A stretch of 64,000 bases of DNA from Archilochus colubris. Lineage: Eukaryota > Chordata > Aves > Apodiformes > Trochilidae. The number at the start of each line of letters is the position of its first letter. The stretch's first letter is position 1. The notes beneath the pieces were generated by a model that had not been told where the DNA came from, ran no database searches, and was given only the letters and a program-made list of their open reading frames with translations. The DNA is taken from NCBI GenBank assembly GCA_023079485.1, contig CM041083.1, forward strand, positions 169,715,400 through 169,779,399, in the 5' to 3' direction. A program made the translations under genes and the position numbers. Of the stretch, positions 12,613 to 24,560 are shown in pieces.

Positions 12613-13835
12613 ATTTGATCTGAAACACAAAAGGAAGAAAGACAGGCCTCTCACAGGAAATGTTATTATAAGTTTATATTAAACTAAAATTTAGTTCAGA
12701 TGTCTAGGCTTCACCTGTATACAGGGAAGGCGTTGCCAGTAAATGGCAATAAACTGGTAATGTCTTCCATGTTCTGTACTTGACTGAGTGTGTGGCATTT
12801 TGTACTGGGCTGTGTTGCAGATCTGGGAAAAAACCCAAACATGTCCTGTTGAAGGGAAGCAATGCAATGTGACAGGACAGCTAAACCAAAAGAAATGTGG
12901 TAAGTGCTGCATCTATGATTCTATGAAGGGATAAAAAAGGGGAGAGGGAAATGTAAAGGGAAGGGCCTGGCTTCAGCTCTTCTCTCCCACCTCTATGTAG
13001 GTTCAGTAGAAAGGAGAGTTAAGCCTTTGTCTGTCTTGTCACAGGCAACTAAACCTCTTAACAGGAGCAAGACTTCCTTTCACATCCCCCAGGTAATTGA
13101 GTTTGGTAGAATCTCAAATGCTAGAAAAGGAAGACATGCACATTAAAGAGATGGTCCAGCAATCTACTGGGCTTAGGGAAAAAATGTCCAACTCTCATTC
13201 ACATTGCAATCTCCAGTGAATGAGAAGAAGGAAATAAGGTGTTCGCCCTATTAAAAATACAGAGTAAAGTATCTGCCATGCATATGAATAAGGTGTGATG
13301 GTTTAAACCTGAGGTCATGCTGCAATTATTTTTCCTAAGGTGCTGAGCATCTCCAAATCATCATCTAATATTCATGCCAATATGCTACAATCAGAGAGAT
13401 GATTAAGTAGCAACACAGAGTATGCGAGGGAGAAAAAACTGGAGAGAGCTAAAGCTTCTCTTCACAACTGCAACAAAGGAGGTCTTCTAGTGGATGCATC
13501 AGTTTCACTTAGAACACTGAGTTCAGTTTTCTAGTCCACATGCAGAAGCTGTTTCCATTTGCAGGACCAATATTGCTAAAGTAATACAAACCCTCTCCAG
13601 CACAAACACAGCTGCAATGAGCAGCTTTGGAGGTAAAAGATTACCCTCCATATTAGAAGCTGAATCAGTATAATTGCTTTTAAAAAGTCACTCTCTAGTT
13701 ACTCTATTAGTAGAGTAATAGTACACTATTAGTACATCCTCTATAGTTACACATGGAACTGTGTTTGGGTCTTCCTCAGGTATTTGAAATTCTTTGACCT
13801 TCTGTAATTGTTGGTGATTAAAAAAAACCCAAATG
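12613..13835. other. intergenic, nothing recognised
   Basis: Non-coding. The only repeat-like sign is CTATGATTCTATGA at about 12912-12925, which matches a CR1 tail unit without any adjoining CR1 body that I can recognise. Confidence 0.45.
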
Positions 13836-13950
13836 AATCACAGAACCATAGAACCACAGAATGGATTGGGTTGGAAGGGACATTAAAGATCACCAAAATC
13901 CAACCCCCTGCATGGGTAGGGACACCTCCCACCAGACCAGGTTGCACAAG
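13836..13950 (-). mobile_element. short CR1 3' end, older subfamily
   Basis: This is the same antisense structure as the fragment at 12482: decayed tail (AATCACAGAACCATAG), then GGATTGGGTTGGAAGGGAC, CCAACCCCCTGCATGGGTAG and CACCAGACCAGGTTGCAC. It ends abruptly near 13950. The two fragments are separate insertions of one subfamily. Confidence 0.88.
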
Positions 13951-16241
13951 GCAGTATGTGGCAAGGCTACAGACTGCTGGTGCCCCTCCTCCATTTCCCA
14001 TGAAGATTTTCAGTTTCAGTGTGAAGTACTCAAAAGCACTGAGCAGCCTCGTAAGGAAGAGTTGGTTGTTCTGAGAAACACTTAGGAGTCTGGATTTTCA
14101 ACTACTTTGTAGCTGAAACAAAGCTATTTTCTGAGAGTTCAAATCTGGTTGGAGGTTTTCTTATTTACTAGCCAGGTTTGGAGGGTCAAAGGGTTTGTTG
14201 ATTTAGCAACACAATAGATTTTGCAAATTCTGTCCACTGTGTCCTGGAGATAATAACACACTAAAACATTATTAGAAGGCTGTTTTAAAACTCCTGGGAC
14301 CAAGCTCCTCAAATCTCCCTGCCTTGCCTGTAGCAGTTGATGTTGTTGTTAGGATCTGCATGGATGAATCAGGGGTTGCATCACTTGAGCAGATACCATC
14401 GTTCAGAAAGTGGTATCTAAGAGCAAAGTGTCCATACTTTAACTTGTACAGTTTCTACATTATTGGGGGAGGAGGGGGTGGAAATAGTTTTCATGCAGAA
14501 GGTTTGAGACATGTTTATACTTCCAGCAGTCCTGCTGCAACAGTCAGCAGAGAGCAATTTTTTTTTTTGCAATTGGTGCATCTGGAACAGCTTTAAGTCA
14601 TCATGGAGAGAAGCAGCAGTCAGATGCTCTGCTGATGGGGTGCTTAGTGCAACCTGTGTGTGCCCTTCCCTACTGCTAATTGTCAGTGTTGGAACATCTA
14701 TATTAATAATCTGTTGTCAATTGCTCCTAAGAAAAATTGTGAGAGTTGTCTCATGCATTTGTGCCTGCTCTCTATATGCACTGGAGTAGCCACAGACAGC
14801 AAATGAAATGTGGGGGGGGGACTCTGCCTTCATTTCTGGCCCAGCCCTGTAGAACTTCTGTGCAGTGGGCTGTGTAAGTAACTATCTTATGCAAATGTAC
14901 TTTCTCAAAGAGCAGATTAGTTATACCATATTCATCAGCAGAAAGTTAAATACTAGATGGAGCAAGGATTTCCTCATCCACGTATCCTCTGCCAGATTTT
15001 GCTGTCTTCCTATGGATGGTTTTCAGGTGAGAAGCGCTCAAAAATAAACATTTGTGTGGTTTCAGGCAGATTTTATGATGCAAAAGAGAGTGTATTTTGG
15101 CAATACCAGTGTTTTTCTATAATTGGTAAGACTGCAAAAGTATGTGCTTGACTGAACTCTTGAGTGGCAAGTATTTTACTAGCAGTAAACAACAAGATCA
15201 TCAGAGAGGCATTCATAGGAAAGAGACCAAATCAGTGAGCGAGCAGCAGATGGGGCTTGAGATTCAAAAATGAAGAGCCTGGGCAACTTCATCTCGTAAA
15301 TCTATTATTGATTAAACCATGAACAGTCAAGACTCTCATTTCACTGATGTTTAGTGCATCAGCTCCTGGCTGCCAAGCTTAGGGAGTGAGCAACTTAGCA
15401 GGAATTAGAAAGGAGTTGGATAACAGAGTCTAAGCAGATGAAGAGCAATCTTACCATTGTGATTAATAACAATTCATGCACTACTGAAGCTATTTGCACA
15501 CATACTAAAATCAGAGATAGGGAAAGAAAATTTTAACTAGGGGCAGCATAGTTCCACAAGTGTGTGGTATGAGCACTGATATCTACATGACCCCCTTTGC
15601 TCCTTCCTACTGAAACTCTTTTTTGTATCTTGTTTACACCTTTCCATCTCTGTAGAAACTGGTGCACATCTACAGACATATGGGTAATTCTGCTTCATCA
15701 GAGTTGATTTTCTTTCCCTCTCTTTCCTACCATGTTGGGTTTTTTGGGTGATCTAACTTTTGTCTCTTCCTCTTGATCCCAGCCTGTATTGGTTACAATA
15801 TCAAACCTTTTCTTTCAGTATAGGAATCTCTCTTCAAGCTTCTCTTCTAACAAAATCTAGACACTTTTCTCAGGGTCTTAACCAGGTGACAATGTGGTGA
15901 GTGTCTGTTTCTACAAGGCAAATAGTGCCCGGGCTGCTAATAGGAGTTATTGCTTGACCTTTCTTACCCCTTACCCTATCTTGTCAACTGGGAAGTCTGT
16001 ATGGCACAAGTAAGCCATTGAATATCCAAAAACAATGTATAGGATTTGAATTTGTATTCTTCTGTGTTCCTTCTTCCAGTGCCTGATTGATATGGTTCCT
16101 GCTGACTTTCAGAGATTTCCCTAAGGGCAATTGGTAGTACCAACAGGCTTTTGAATTACAAAATGCTATGTCTTGCTGATCCTGAAAATTTGCTTTCCTC
16201 TTACTTGCAAACTGTGGCCTGAGTCTGAGCTCTTCAGAGGC
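13951..16241. other. intergenic, nothing recognised
   Basis: About 2.3 kb of non-coding sequence without recognisable exons or repeats apart from short homopolymer runs (a T run near 14559, a G run near 14812). Confidence 0.45.
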
Positions 16242-16802
16242 AGCATGTTGCCCCTGTACTCAGCACTGGTGAGGCCACACCTTGAGTACTGTGTCCAGTT
16301 CTGGGCCCCTCAGTTTAGGAAGGATATCGAGGTCCTGGAGCAGGTCCAAAGGAGGGCAACCAGGCTGATGAAGGGACTTAAGCATGTATCCTATGAGGAG
16401 AGGCTGAGGGAGCTGGGGCTGTTCAGCCTGGAGAAGAGGAGGCTCCGAGGAGACCTCATCACTCTCTACAACTCCCTGAAAGGAGGTTGGAGCCAAGTGG
16501 GGGTTGATCTCTTTTCCCAGGCAACTCTCAGTAAGACAAGAGGGCATGGTCTCAAGTTGTGCCAGGGGAGGTTTAGGTTGGATATTAGAAAGAATTTCTT
16601 TACTGAAAGGGTGATCAGACATTGGAATGGGCTGCCCAGGGAAGTAGTGGATTCTCCATCCCTGGAGATATTTCAAAAGAGACTGGATGTGGCACTCAGT
16701 GCCATGGTCTGGTAACTGCAGCGGTAGTGGATCAAGGGTTGGACTTGATGATCTCTGAGGTCCCTTCCAACCCAGTCGATTCTATGATTCTATGATTCTA
16801 TG
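16242..16802 (+). mobile_element. CR1 LINE (CR1-J-like) 3' fragment
   Basis: A plus-strand copy of the family at 690-1962, keeping only the ORF2 C-terminus (open frame 16173-16715, with [20 protein letters not shown] and [19 protein letters not shown]). The 3' untranslated region ends in three CTATGATT-type tail units. The reading frame is still open across the whole CR1 part, which suggests a relatively young insertion. It lacks the RT catalytic core and cannot mobilise itself. Confidence 0.95.
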
Positions 16803-16984
16803 TTTGCTCTACCCCTGTAGTTGAGCACTTACCTCTAACAGCATGTGTAGAGCATCTGTGGGAGGGGTCCTGCAGTGTGACAGCCCCTATGCCCATTCCT
16901 TAAAATAACCCACCATGGCTCCACCTTTTTTACTACCCCCATCAGTCATCGAGTCACATGGATAACATCCCACTCAGCTTTTTC

Positions 16985-17665
16985 TTCCCCAGAGACTGAA
17001 CAGTCCCATCTCTCTCAGCCTCTTCTTCTATCAGAGATGATCCCGATGCTTAACCATCTTTGTGGCCCTTTGCTGGACTCTGTCCAGCATGTCCATGTCT
17101 ACTGAAGAGACCAGAATTGGACACAATACTCACTATGTGGCCTCAGCAGTGCTGAGCAAAGGGCAGTGGTCACCTCCTTTGACCTTGCAATGCTTTTACT
17201 CGTGCAAAATGGCTGGTGGCCTTCTTTACATGAGGGCATTTTGCTGGCTCAGGGTCAGCTTGCTGCTAACCAGGACCCTAAACTCCTTCTTGACAGAGCT
17301 GCTTTCCAGGCAGTGTGTCATGGTGCCTGGAGTTATTATTCCCTAGGGGCAGAACTTGGCAGTTGCCTTTGTTGAACTCGAAGTTCCTGTCAGCCCATTT
17401 CTCCAACATGTGAAGATCCCTCTGGATGGCAGCATGATCCTCTAGGGTATTCACTACTCCCAGTTTTGTATCATCTGTTACCTTGCTGACCATGAACTCT
17501 GCCCTATCACCCTGGTCATTAATGAAGAAGCTGAACAGCTCTGGCCTCTCTGCTGACTGCTTGGACACAACACTGGTGACTGGTGACACTGCACAATCCT
17601 CTGGGCCTGGCCACCCTTACGCATTTCAGTCCACTCACCTAACCCATACTTAGTCAACTGTCTTT
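16985..17665 (-). mobile_element. CR1 LINE fragment (different, older subfamily), antisense
   Basis: Read on the minus strand, this contains the ORF2 region from just after the RT palm to the C-terminal repeats. The frame at 17589-17278 includes KVTDDTKLG (the FADD box with F-to-V and A-to-T changes), IQRDLHMLEKWADRN and FNKGNCQVLPLG. On the plus strand, CCCTTTGCTGGACTCTGTCC and AATTGGACACAATACTC are the complement of the CR1 C-terminal coding part. No tail is visible at its low-coordinate end, so both ends are truncated. It lies between a sense CR1 and an LTR. Confidence 0.85.
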
Positions 17666-17697
17666 TTTAAGCCCTAGTAATAAAAATCAGAATTACT

Positions 17698-19368
17698 GTA
17701 TGGAGGGTCCCATCTTGAGCTGGAGAGGTGCAGTGCTGTTTTGGAAGCAGGGGGGACCAGGAGGGTGGCTCCTGTGAGACCTTGCAGGAAAATCCCCTGG
17801 TTCTGCCCCCACCTCTGCCCAATGCTGAGCAGATGTGGGGAGCTGGATGCACCTTTGTCTACAATATATTCAAGAAAGAGGAAACAAACCTGTGAAAAAA
17901 AGAGACCTGCAGAGGAGAGGAGGTGAGAGAGCAATGCAAGAGAAAAAGCACCAAGGTCAGCGAGGAAGGAGGGGGAAATGTGTCCGAGCAGAGATTTCCC
18001 CACAGCCCATGGTGAGATGGCAGCTGTGCCTCTGCAGCCCATGGAGGAGCGCGGTGGAGCTGTCCTTGAAGGACAACAGTGAGGTAAATAAATGTGGATT
18101 TGTAGCACGATTTGTGCAGGATGGCAGAGAGGGTCAGATGTGGATCTGCAGCCATGTAGGAGCCCGTGCCAGAGGAGGTGACTGTTCCTGCAGCAGCCGT
18201 GACTCTGTGTGCAGCCCGGGCTGGAGCAGTCTGTGCCTGAGGGACTGCACCTGTGGGAGGGACTCATGGCCGAGGGGTTCCTGAGGGACTCTCTGCCATG
18301 AGAGGGACCCCGCGTTGGAGCAGGGGAGGAATGTGAGGAGTCCTCCCCCTGAGGAGGAAGGAGCGGCAGAAACACCGTGTGGGGAACTGACCCTAAACCC
18401 CCCCTGCCCCTCCCCTGTGCCCTGAGGGGGAGGCGGCAGCGAAGCGACCCGGGACTGGGGAGAAGAGAGGGGTTGGGGGAAGGTATTGTTATAAATTAAG
18501 GTCCTGAAAATTAACCAGGACACGCCAATTAAAAACCAATTAGAATTTATTAGCATGCGACAACATGCAAAAACAGCGCTGGGTGCTCGGGAGTCTCTGC
18601 TCCGACAAGACAGCACAACTTCGTTAAAGTTTCTTAGGTATTTATAGTCCTTTATGGCCGTGTGAGCCCGTTGTTGCTGGGAAGGCTCAAAATCTGTCAA
18701 CGATACTAATTCTTCTTGGGCAGACACAGCTGGCAATACTGATTCTTCTTATGCAGACACATCTTGTGTTTGGTTAACTCCTTTCTACACTATTTCTTCT
18801 TATGCAGACACATTGTGTTTTGGTTAACCCCTTCCTTCAAAGGTTATCTATAAGAACGTTTAAACATGATTACACAGCATTTTGTCACAATACACTTTTT
18901 CTCTCCAAAGTACATTCTGCAGTTAACATCCTTATCTTCTTTCACTACTTCCATCTTGCCTTTACAAGTAAATACACTGAAAATTTTCTACTTAGGTTAA
19001 ATGAGCAAAACTTATGTGTAAATTATTACAATTTGTCACACAATATTTTTTGGCACATAACTTTGCTGTTAATACTTCTATTTTATAAACAAAGTTACAT
19101 AGGTTAAATGAACAAATATAACTTTATATGTAAATTATTACAGTATTAGATCTGCCCATTTTTTTTCTTTCTACTGGTAGATTAAATGAGGTTTTTCTTC
19201 CCAAGTTGAACCTGTCTGGTTTTTGCCTGTCTCCATAACTGGGGAATGCAAACCTCCCTGTCCTTGTCTCGATTAAGGAGCCTTTGGGTGGATTTTCTCC
19301 TCCCTGTCCCACAGTGGGGGTGAATGATCAACGGTTTGGTTGGTACCAGCTGGGCCCAAACCATGACA
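17698..19368 (-). mobile_element. avian ERV LTR, minus orientation, split by a nested LTR
   Basis: Read on the minus strand it begins TGTCATGGTTTGGGCC at 19368 and ends CCATACA at 17698, so it has the TG...CA ends of a retroviral LTR. The interior shows the C-rich run and repeated CTGCAG-type blocks (18000-18450) that I associate with a common family of long avian ERV LTRs. Without the inserted element at 18487-19142 the LTR is about 1.0 kb. I saw no internal retroviral genes beside it, so it is treated as a solo LTR. No convincing target-site duplication was found (AATTAC on one side, AGAGGG on the other), consistent with age or rearrangement. The long open frames inside it (for example 17674-18375) follow from its GC-rich composition. 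The assignment to ERVL or ERVK class is not certain. Confidence 0.8.
18487..19142 (-). mobile_element. solo LTR nested inside the older LTR
   Basis: A 656-bp insertion that interrupts the LTR at 17698-19368. Its plus-strand ends are TGTTATAA and ATTATTACA, giving TG...CA. It is flanked by a 4-bp duplication, GTAT (18483-18486 and 19143-19146). Removing the insertion plus one duplicate restores a continuous older LTR. On the minus strand there is a TATA-like box (GGACTATAAATACC, about 18640) and, about 90 bases further on, an AATAAA signal in CTAATAAATTC (about 18550), the order expected in an LTR. Both LTRs therefore point the same way. A 4-bp duplication fits ERV1-like integration; that class assignment is inference. 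Confidence 0.8.
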
Positions 19369-21398
19369 AGAGGGCATGGATTTAATCCCTTGGCTGGGTT
19401 TATAGCATGTGGGAGTAGTCACAATCAGCTACCTGGATGCTTTTGATTCATTGATACAGAGGACAGCAAAAGCCCTTTTCAGCTTCCAGCAGCACTTAAT
19501 CCAAACAGAGCATGACCTCAGCTACCTGCAGACTGCTGTCATCGTATTTTGCTCCCTGTTTTGTCTCAAGGTGGTCACATCTTGCTTCCTGCTAGACACA
19601 TCTGGCCATGCTTGGTTCTGCTCCATTTCTTAAGAGGTCAGGCCTTAGGCAAGCAATAAGAATTGCCAGTGGTGTTCAGAGATTTACAGGTTTGTTCTAT
19701 ATCCTGTAAGCTTCAGTCCTTTGCATTTGTTCAGAAATCCCTGGGATGGCTAGCTGAACAGTTTTGGGGGTTTTTGCTCTGTTTTTGTTCTTTTCTTTCT
19801 CTTCGAAGTTTATTAACATAATTTTCAATTATTTTTAGGACCCTGTTAGCAATTTATTTTTAATTATCTACACTATGTAGTTGTAACTAGCTTAATATGC
19901 TGGTCAGTTTAAGGTCTCCTCCTGAAAATGAGTATTACATTCATAGAAAGGCTCTTAATCTAGTTCTATTGTTTCTAATTCTAAGTAAAACAATACTGTG
20001 TACTTATCCAACAGTTTTATGTCTGGAGTATTTTGCAAACATTTTCTAATTAATTTTCATATAATTATTGCAAGGTAGGCAGGAAATAGTGAAAAAAAAA
20101 CAACGATGGGGTAGAGTGAAAAGAGTAAAGTCCCTTATCTACAATAAAAGGAGTTCCATTAGCATGTGGTACCCACAGGTTCATTCTTCTGGAAGTCTGT
20201 ATATTTTCCTACACATTTGTGTGAATGCACTGTGTAGCAGCAGAGGCCAAACATCCTAAAAACATCTAAACTGATCCACACCCTTTTTTCTGTCAGCAGG
20301 GAGAAGAAAGTAGAGAAAGTCACATCAAGTTCAGCTTTAAAAGAATTTTAATCAATCTAAGGACAGAATTAAAAGAAACAAGGGATCTCCCTGTCTTGAT
20401 TCAGAGGCATAAAGAGAATGAGACAGAAGTCCTTTTCAACCCAAACTATTCTTTGATTTTGTGATTCCTCAGCATGTGGTTAATTGTCAAGGGAAAAGGA
20501 CTAAATAGATAAGATTGGATTGAAAGAAAGAGAATAGATCTAAAATTCAAATTAGGGAAGCAGCAATAACTTCTTGGCCCTGTTACCAAATTTGACACTG
20601 ACAGAGATTAGTCTTGGCATCATCAGTAATGAGAGAGTTGGGGTGCTTTTTAAGCTAAATTTGCTGCCAATATCAAAGAGGTTTGCCATCCATGGATGAG
20701 CACATCGTGTCAGAAGGCCACGAGCTATTAATGCAGCCACCACGTAATGAGTGGGGAAGACCAAAGGAGCAGCTTCTGTAAGATTAAAGGCAGTTCCAAT
20801 TCAACAACATTTCTGCTGTGTTACAGTTTTGTGGACCAGCCACAGCTGAAGTCTGGGACTCCAGTGGAGAACATCAACGATGCAAAGCTGTTGACCAGCC
20901 CATTTGCCAAAACAAGCCCAGGGGGCACAAGCAAATGATTTGTTCAGAAAAGAAGCAAAACAAAAACAGTTAAAAAAATACTGATGGCTCTGATCCTCAG
21001 AACAGAATGATGCCAGTATGATGCTTCCAGGCATAAGATGGATGCATAGTCTGATTGCCAGCCATCAGGAGAGATGATGAAGAAGCCATCGCCAAGTGCT
21101 CCTAAAAGCTGCATCATGATCATGCTGGGGGCTGCAGCCCTTCCCAGGACTTCTCCCATAAATAGGACAGAGTGTATGTTGCTTGCAAATGGATCCTTTG
21201 TGTATATCAGAGGGCAGAGCCCATGCAGTCAAAAGAAACATGAAGGAGGGTGAAGGCAGAGAAACCATTCTTATCCAAGACTGGCCACATTTCAAAGATG
21301 CAATGGCAGAAGACATTATGGTCATGTAAATGATAGCCTGGGTATGTGCAAGAAAGGAAGATTTTCCAAGTATCTGAGTGTTTAGCCCTGCTGTCATG
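19369..21398. other. intergenic with weak repeat traces
   Basis: No gene recognised. At about 20420-20466 the plus strand reads TCCTTTTCAACCCAAAC..TTTTGTGATTC, a decayed CR1-like 3' tail. From 20552 to 21397 several minus-strand frames overlap end to end (see findings), but I recognise no protein in them. Confidence 0.4.
20415..20466 (+). mobile_element. possible decayed CR1 3' tail
   Basis: GTCCTTTTCAACCCAAACTA followed by TTTGTGATTCC resembles the CR1 terminus (GGTCCCTTCCAACCCAAAC..TCTATGATTC). Only about 50 bases match, and no body could be recognised upstream. Confidence 0.4.
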
Positions 21399-21845
21399 AG
21401 ATATGGGTTTGATGGGTGGACTGTTCAGTGGATAAAGAATTGGTTGGATGATGATATCCAGGGGGTAGTGGTCAGTAGCTCAAACTCTAGATGGAAAATG
21501 GTGACTAGTGATGTCCCTGAGGGGTCTGTACTGAGACCAGTGTTCTTTAATATCTTCATTAACAATATTGACAGAGGCACTGAAAGCCCCATCAGCAAGT
21601 TTTCTGAGTATACCAAGCTGGGTGGTGCAGTCACTGTGCCAGAGGGATGGGATGCTATCCAGAGGGACCTGGACAAGCTGGAGAAGTGGGCCCAGGTAAA
21701 CCTCATGAGGTTCAACAAGGCCAAGTGCAGGGCCAACCTGGGCCAAGGCAACCCAAGACATGGACTAGAGGCTGGGGGAGGACACACAGGAGAGCTGCAA
21801 TGTGGAAAAAGACCTGGAGGTACTAGTGGATCAAAAGCTGTGGGA
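21399..21845 (+). mobile_element. CR1 LINE internal fragment (older subfamily)
   Basis: The plus-strand frame 21378-21857 reads as a decayed RT core: GFDGWTVQWIKNWLDD, VTSDVPEGSVLRPVFFNIFINNID, ISKFSEYTKLGGA (FADD has become FSEY), IQRDLDKLEKWAQVNLMRFN and KAKCR. The match stops near 21845, and the GC-rich stretch to about 22040 is unassigned. With neither tail nor 5' end, this is an internal fragment of a dead element. Confidence 0.88.
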
Positions 21846-24554
21846 ACAGTCACCTGAACCAGAGGAGCCTCCCAAACACCCCTGAGCTAACCCAAGACAA
21901 CACCTGTGAGGAGCTGAGGCCATGGGTGATGAGTCCCAGTGCAGGGACCCCCACAGGGACTGCAGCCAAGGGCAACCCATGCAGTGCCAGTAGTATCTAA
22001 AGGGACTGTGGGTCACCGTGTGCCTGGGGAAGAGGGGAGATGACAAATGGTTCTGTAAGTTTTAAACATCTAATATTTTTCTTCTTTTTCTCAACACTTA
22101 GATCTGGGTGTTCATGTTGACTAGCAATAATCTGACTAAAGTAAGATTCCCCAGCTTGAAACTCTTCTGCTGCTAACAAATGTCATACTGTGTTTTATTC
22201 TGGAATTGCCAATTGTATCCATAGGTTCAGCTGTGATAATAATAAAGATAATGAGGACACTGAAACAAACTGGAATCTGGATAATCCCAACGGAGTGAAG
22301 AGCACATGGCAGCACAAACACTACCCATTCCCTCCACTTTAATAGAGATGTATATATAAAATCATATAAGACATATTGTATGGTAATATTTAGATGTATA
22401 TGATTCATGTGTATATGTTTAAACACAGAGATCCTTGTACATAAATATGTTTTCTATACGTGTGTTAATTTCCATTATTTATTAGCATCACTTATTAGCA
22501 TATTATAGCCATATACATTTACATATAAATATTTGAAACTATATCTATTAAAATAATCTACTCTATATGTATATACATATATATGTGTGTGTATATATAC
22601 ATATATGCTAGATAAAAGATAATATATGATAATCAATGAAAAATTAAACCATATTCATTATGGATTAATATGCTGCTGCTCAAACATCCAGTCAGTATCT
22701 CTGACAGGCAATAGCCTTCTACAGTAAAGCCCAGATTAGTTTGAATTTCTCATCTGTAATGATGAAAGTTCAGTAGATTGTTGAAAGGTGACTGGGGATT
22801 TTGGGTTATTTCTTTTTAAAAATGCAATTTTTTGATTGTATGTGTATTTCTCCCTATATATGTTCTAGTGAAAAGAAGAGCAGCTGTTTTTCAGAATGAA
22901 GATGCATTGAAGCTTTTTATGAACTTTAGGGGGAAAAATATGTGTTACTCTGTTCATATCAGCAGGTTTTGCTCTTTAGAAGCTCTCAGAAATTCTGCTG
23001 ATTCCCTCACATGGGAACCACCAGAGAGCTTATGGCCAATCTTGTCCAGGACCTGTTGATGAGAAGAGATGGTGTCTTTGGGCTGGCCCTCTACAGGAGA
23101 GCAGCAATCGACTTGCAAAGCTATGAACCCATTATAGGGGAAAAATTTATCCTTAGGAAAAAATGACTGAAGTGTCTGCTAACAATACATATGAGGCCGT
23201 TTTGCCTCACCATGTAGTGCAATGCCATTTTTTCTTAATAATATTTCTGTTCACCTTTCAAGACCCAATGTAATATAATTCCTTAATCATGACAGTTTGG
23301 AACCACATCTAAATTTATGGCTAAATGTAGCTTTCACTGAAGTCAGCCCCCTGCTGGCATCCCAGTGGCCATGAAAAGAAAATGTTCTCGTTCACTGTAG
23401 AAAAAAAGCAAAGGTGGCTGCAGAAGAATTAATGAGCTACTTATCAAACTGCATTTTAAATCTGTACTTTTTAATGTTACCAGGTTATTTTAAGTGACTT
23501 TTTTTTCTTTCTGCTCTCCTTTGCTCCTTTGCTAATTGGTTGTTCCTGTAAAAAAAAAAAAAAAAAAAGGAAAATTAAGTAAAAGAAAACAAAGGTGGTG
23601 ATCAGAGAATAGATTTGATTTCTCACATGCTGTTTTTAGTTAGCCACCAGCCCAGAGACATTCAAGGACTATGCAGGAGCCAGACTAATCAAATTCACCC
23701 CAGTTTATGAGAACCTTTCAGGCGAGGTTCTAAGCATTAAGAGTACATACACACCACTGCCAGCTTGGTACTGGGTGGAATGATATGATAATCAGACAGA
23801 GTTCAAAGGATTGGCTGGAGAGACAAAGTAGGGAGCTCTTATCTGTGTAATAAAAACCACCAGAGTAACACTGAAGCTGTTAGAAGTAACACTTGCTGAG
23901 TTTTTGGGCTTCCTTTTAATACTGTTTTACTGATATGTTCCAGTGAAATAAGCTGTGAAAGCTAGGGCAGCTCTAGGTGACATTTCATTTCACTTCTGGG
24001 TACCAAGGGAGATGGGGACCCTGAGCCCACACATTTCCATTGCCCTTCCTCCCAAAATGAGATACTACATACAGCAACTTATTCTTTATGGCTTCATTTT
24101 CTTCTGCCCAAGCAGCCCATTAGAAACATTAATAGACAAAATCAATTATAAAAATTAAACTGTATGTGTATTATATCACAGCAATATTTTTCTGAACTTT
24201 TGCTCTATTTTTGCCTAGGGAATGGTGGATAACTAAAACACAACATGAAATACCTTTTTTTGTTTGCTTCTTAAATGAAAAACAGAACCACCAGATTGAT
24301 AATAAAAATTTGTACGTGCTTTTCTGGGAATGCATTCTAATACAGCAATTAAATATTGAGCAAATAATAACCATCTCAAAGCAAACCTTTTACAGCCCAA
24401 ATAAGACAAGTGAATCCCAAAATGTTTCCCTATTAGAGGAAAAATTGCTTCATCATCACTGAATGTAACAGGAAACAACTGATGTTACAATTCTTCTCCT
24501 GGTGCTTTCTCAGCAGTGGAATGTTTGGGATTGGAAGGAATATATTCCTTCATG
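21846..24554. other. intergenic, nothing recognised
   Basis: A GC-rich, CpG-poor stretch (21850-22040) is followed by strongly AT-rich sequence including a TATATG/TGTG repeat at 22563-22608 and a 19-base A-run at 23550-23568. No exon is evident. Confidence 0.45.
22563..22608. repeat. TA/TATATG/TG dinucleotide-type microsatellite
   Basis: Alternating purine-pyrimidine run of ATATGT, TATACA and TGTGTG units. Confidence 0.8.
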
Positions 24555-24560
24555 CTAATA

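Noticed and set aside
12910..12927. Stand-alone CR1 tail
   Set aside because: CTATGATTCTATGA matches the tail unit, but no CR1 body is recognisable upstream, so it is not called as an element.
17674..18375. 233-codon minus-strand open frame
   Set aside because: It lies almost wholly inside the GC-rich LTR at 17698-19368, has no known domain, and its Ser/Pro/His-rich translation reflects LTR composition.
19365..19379. 15-base match GACAAGAGGGCATGG to the CR1-J-like consensus at the LTR border
   Set aside because: The similarity stops immediately on both sides, so insertion of the LTR into a CR1 is not supported; chance is adequate.
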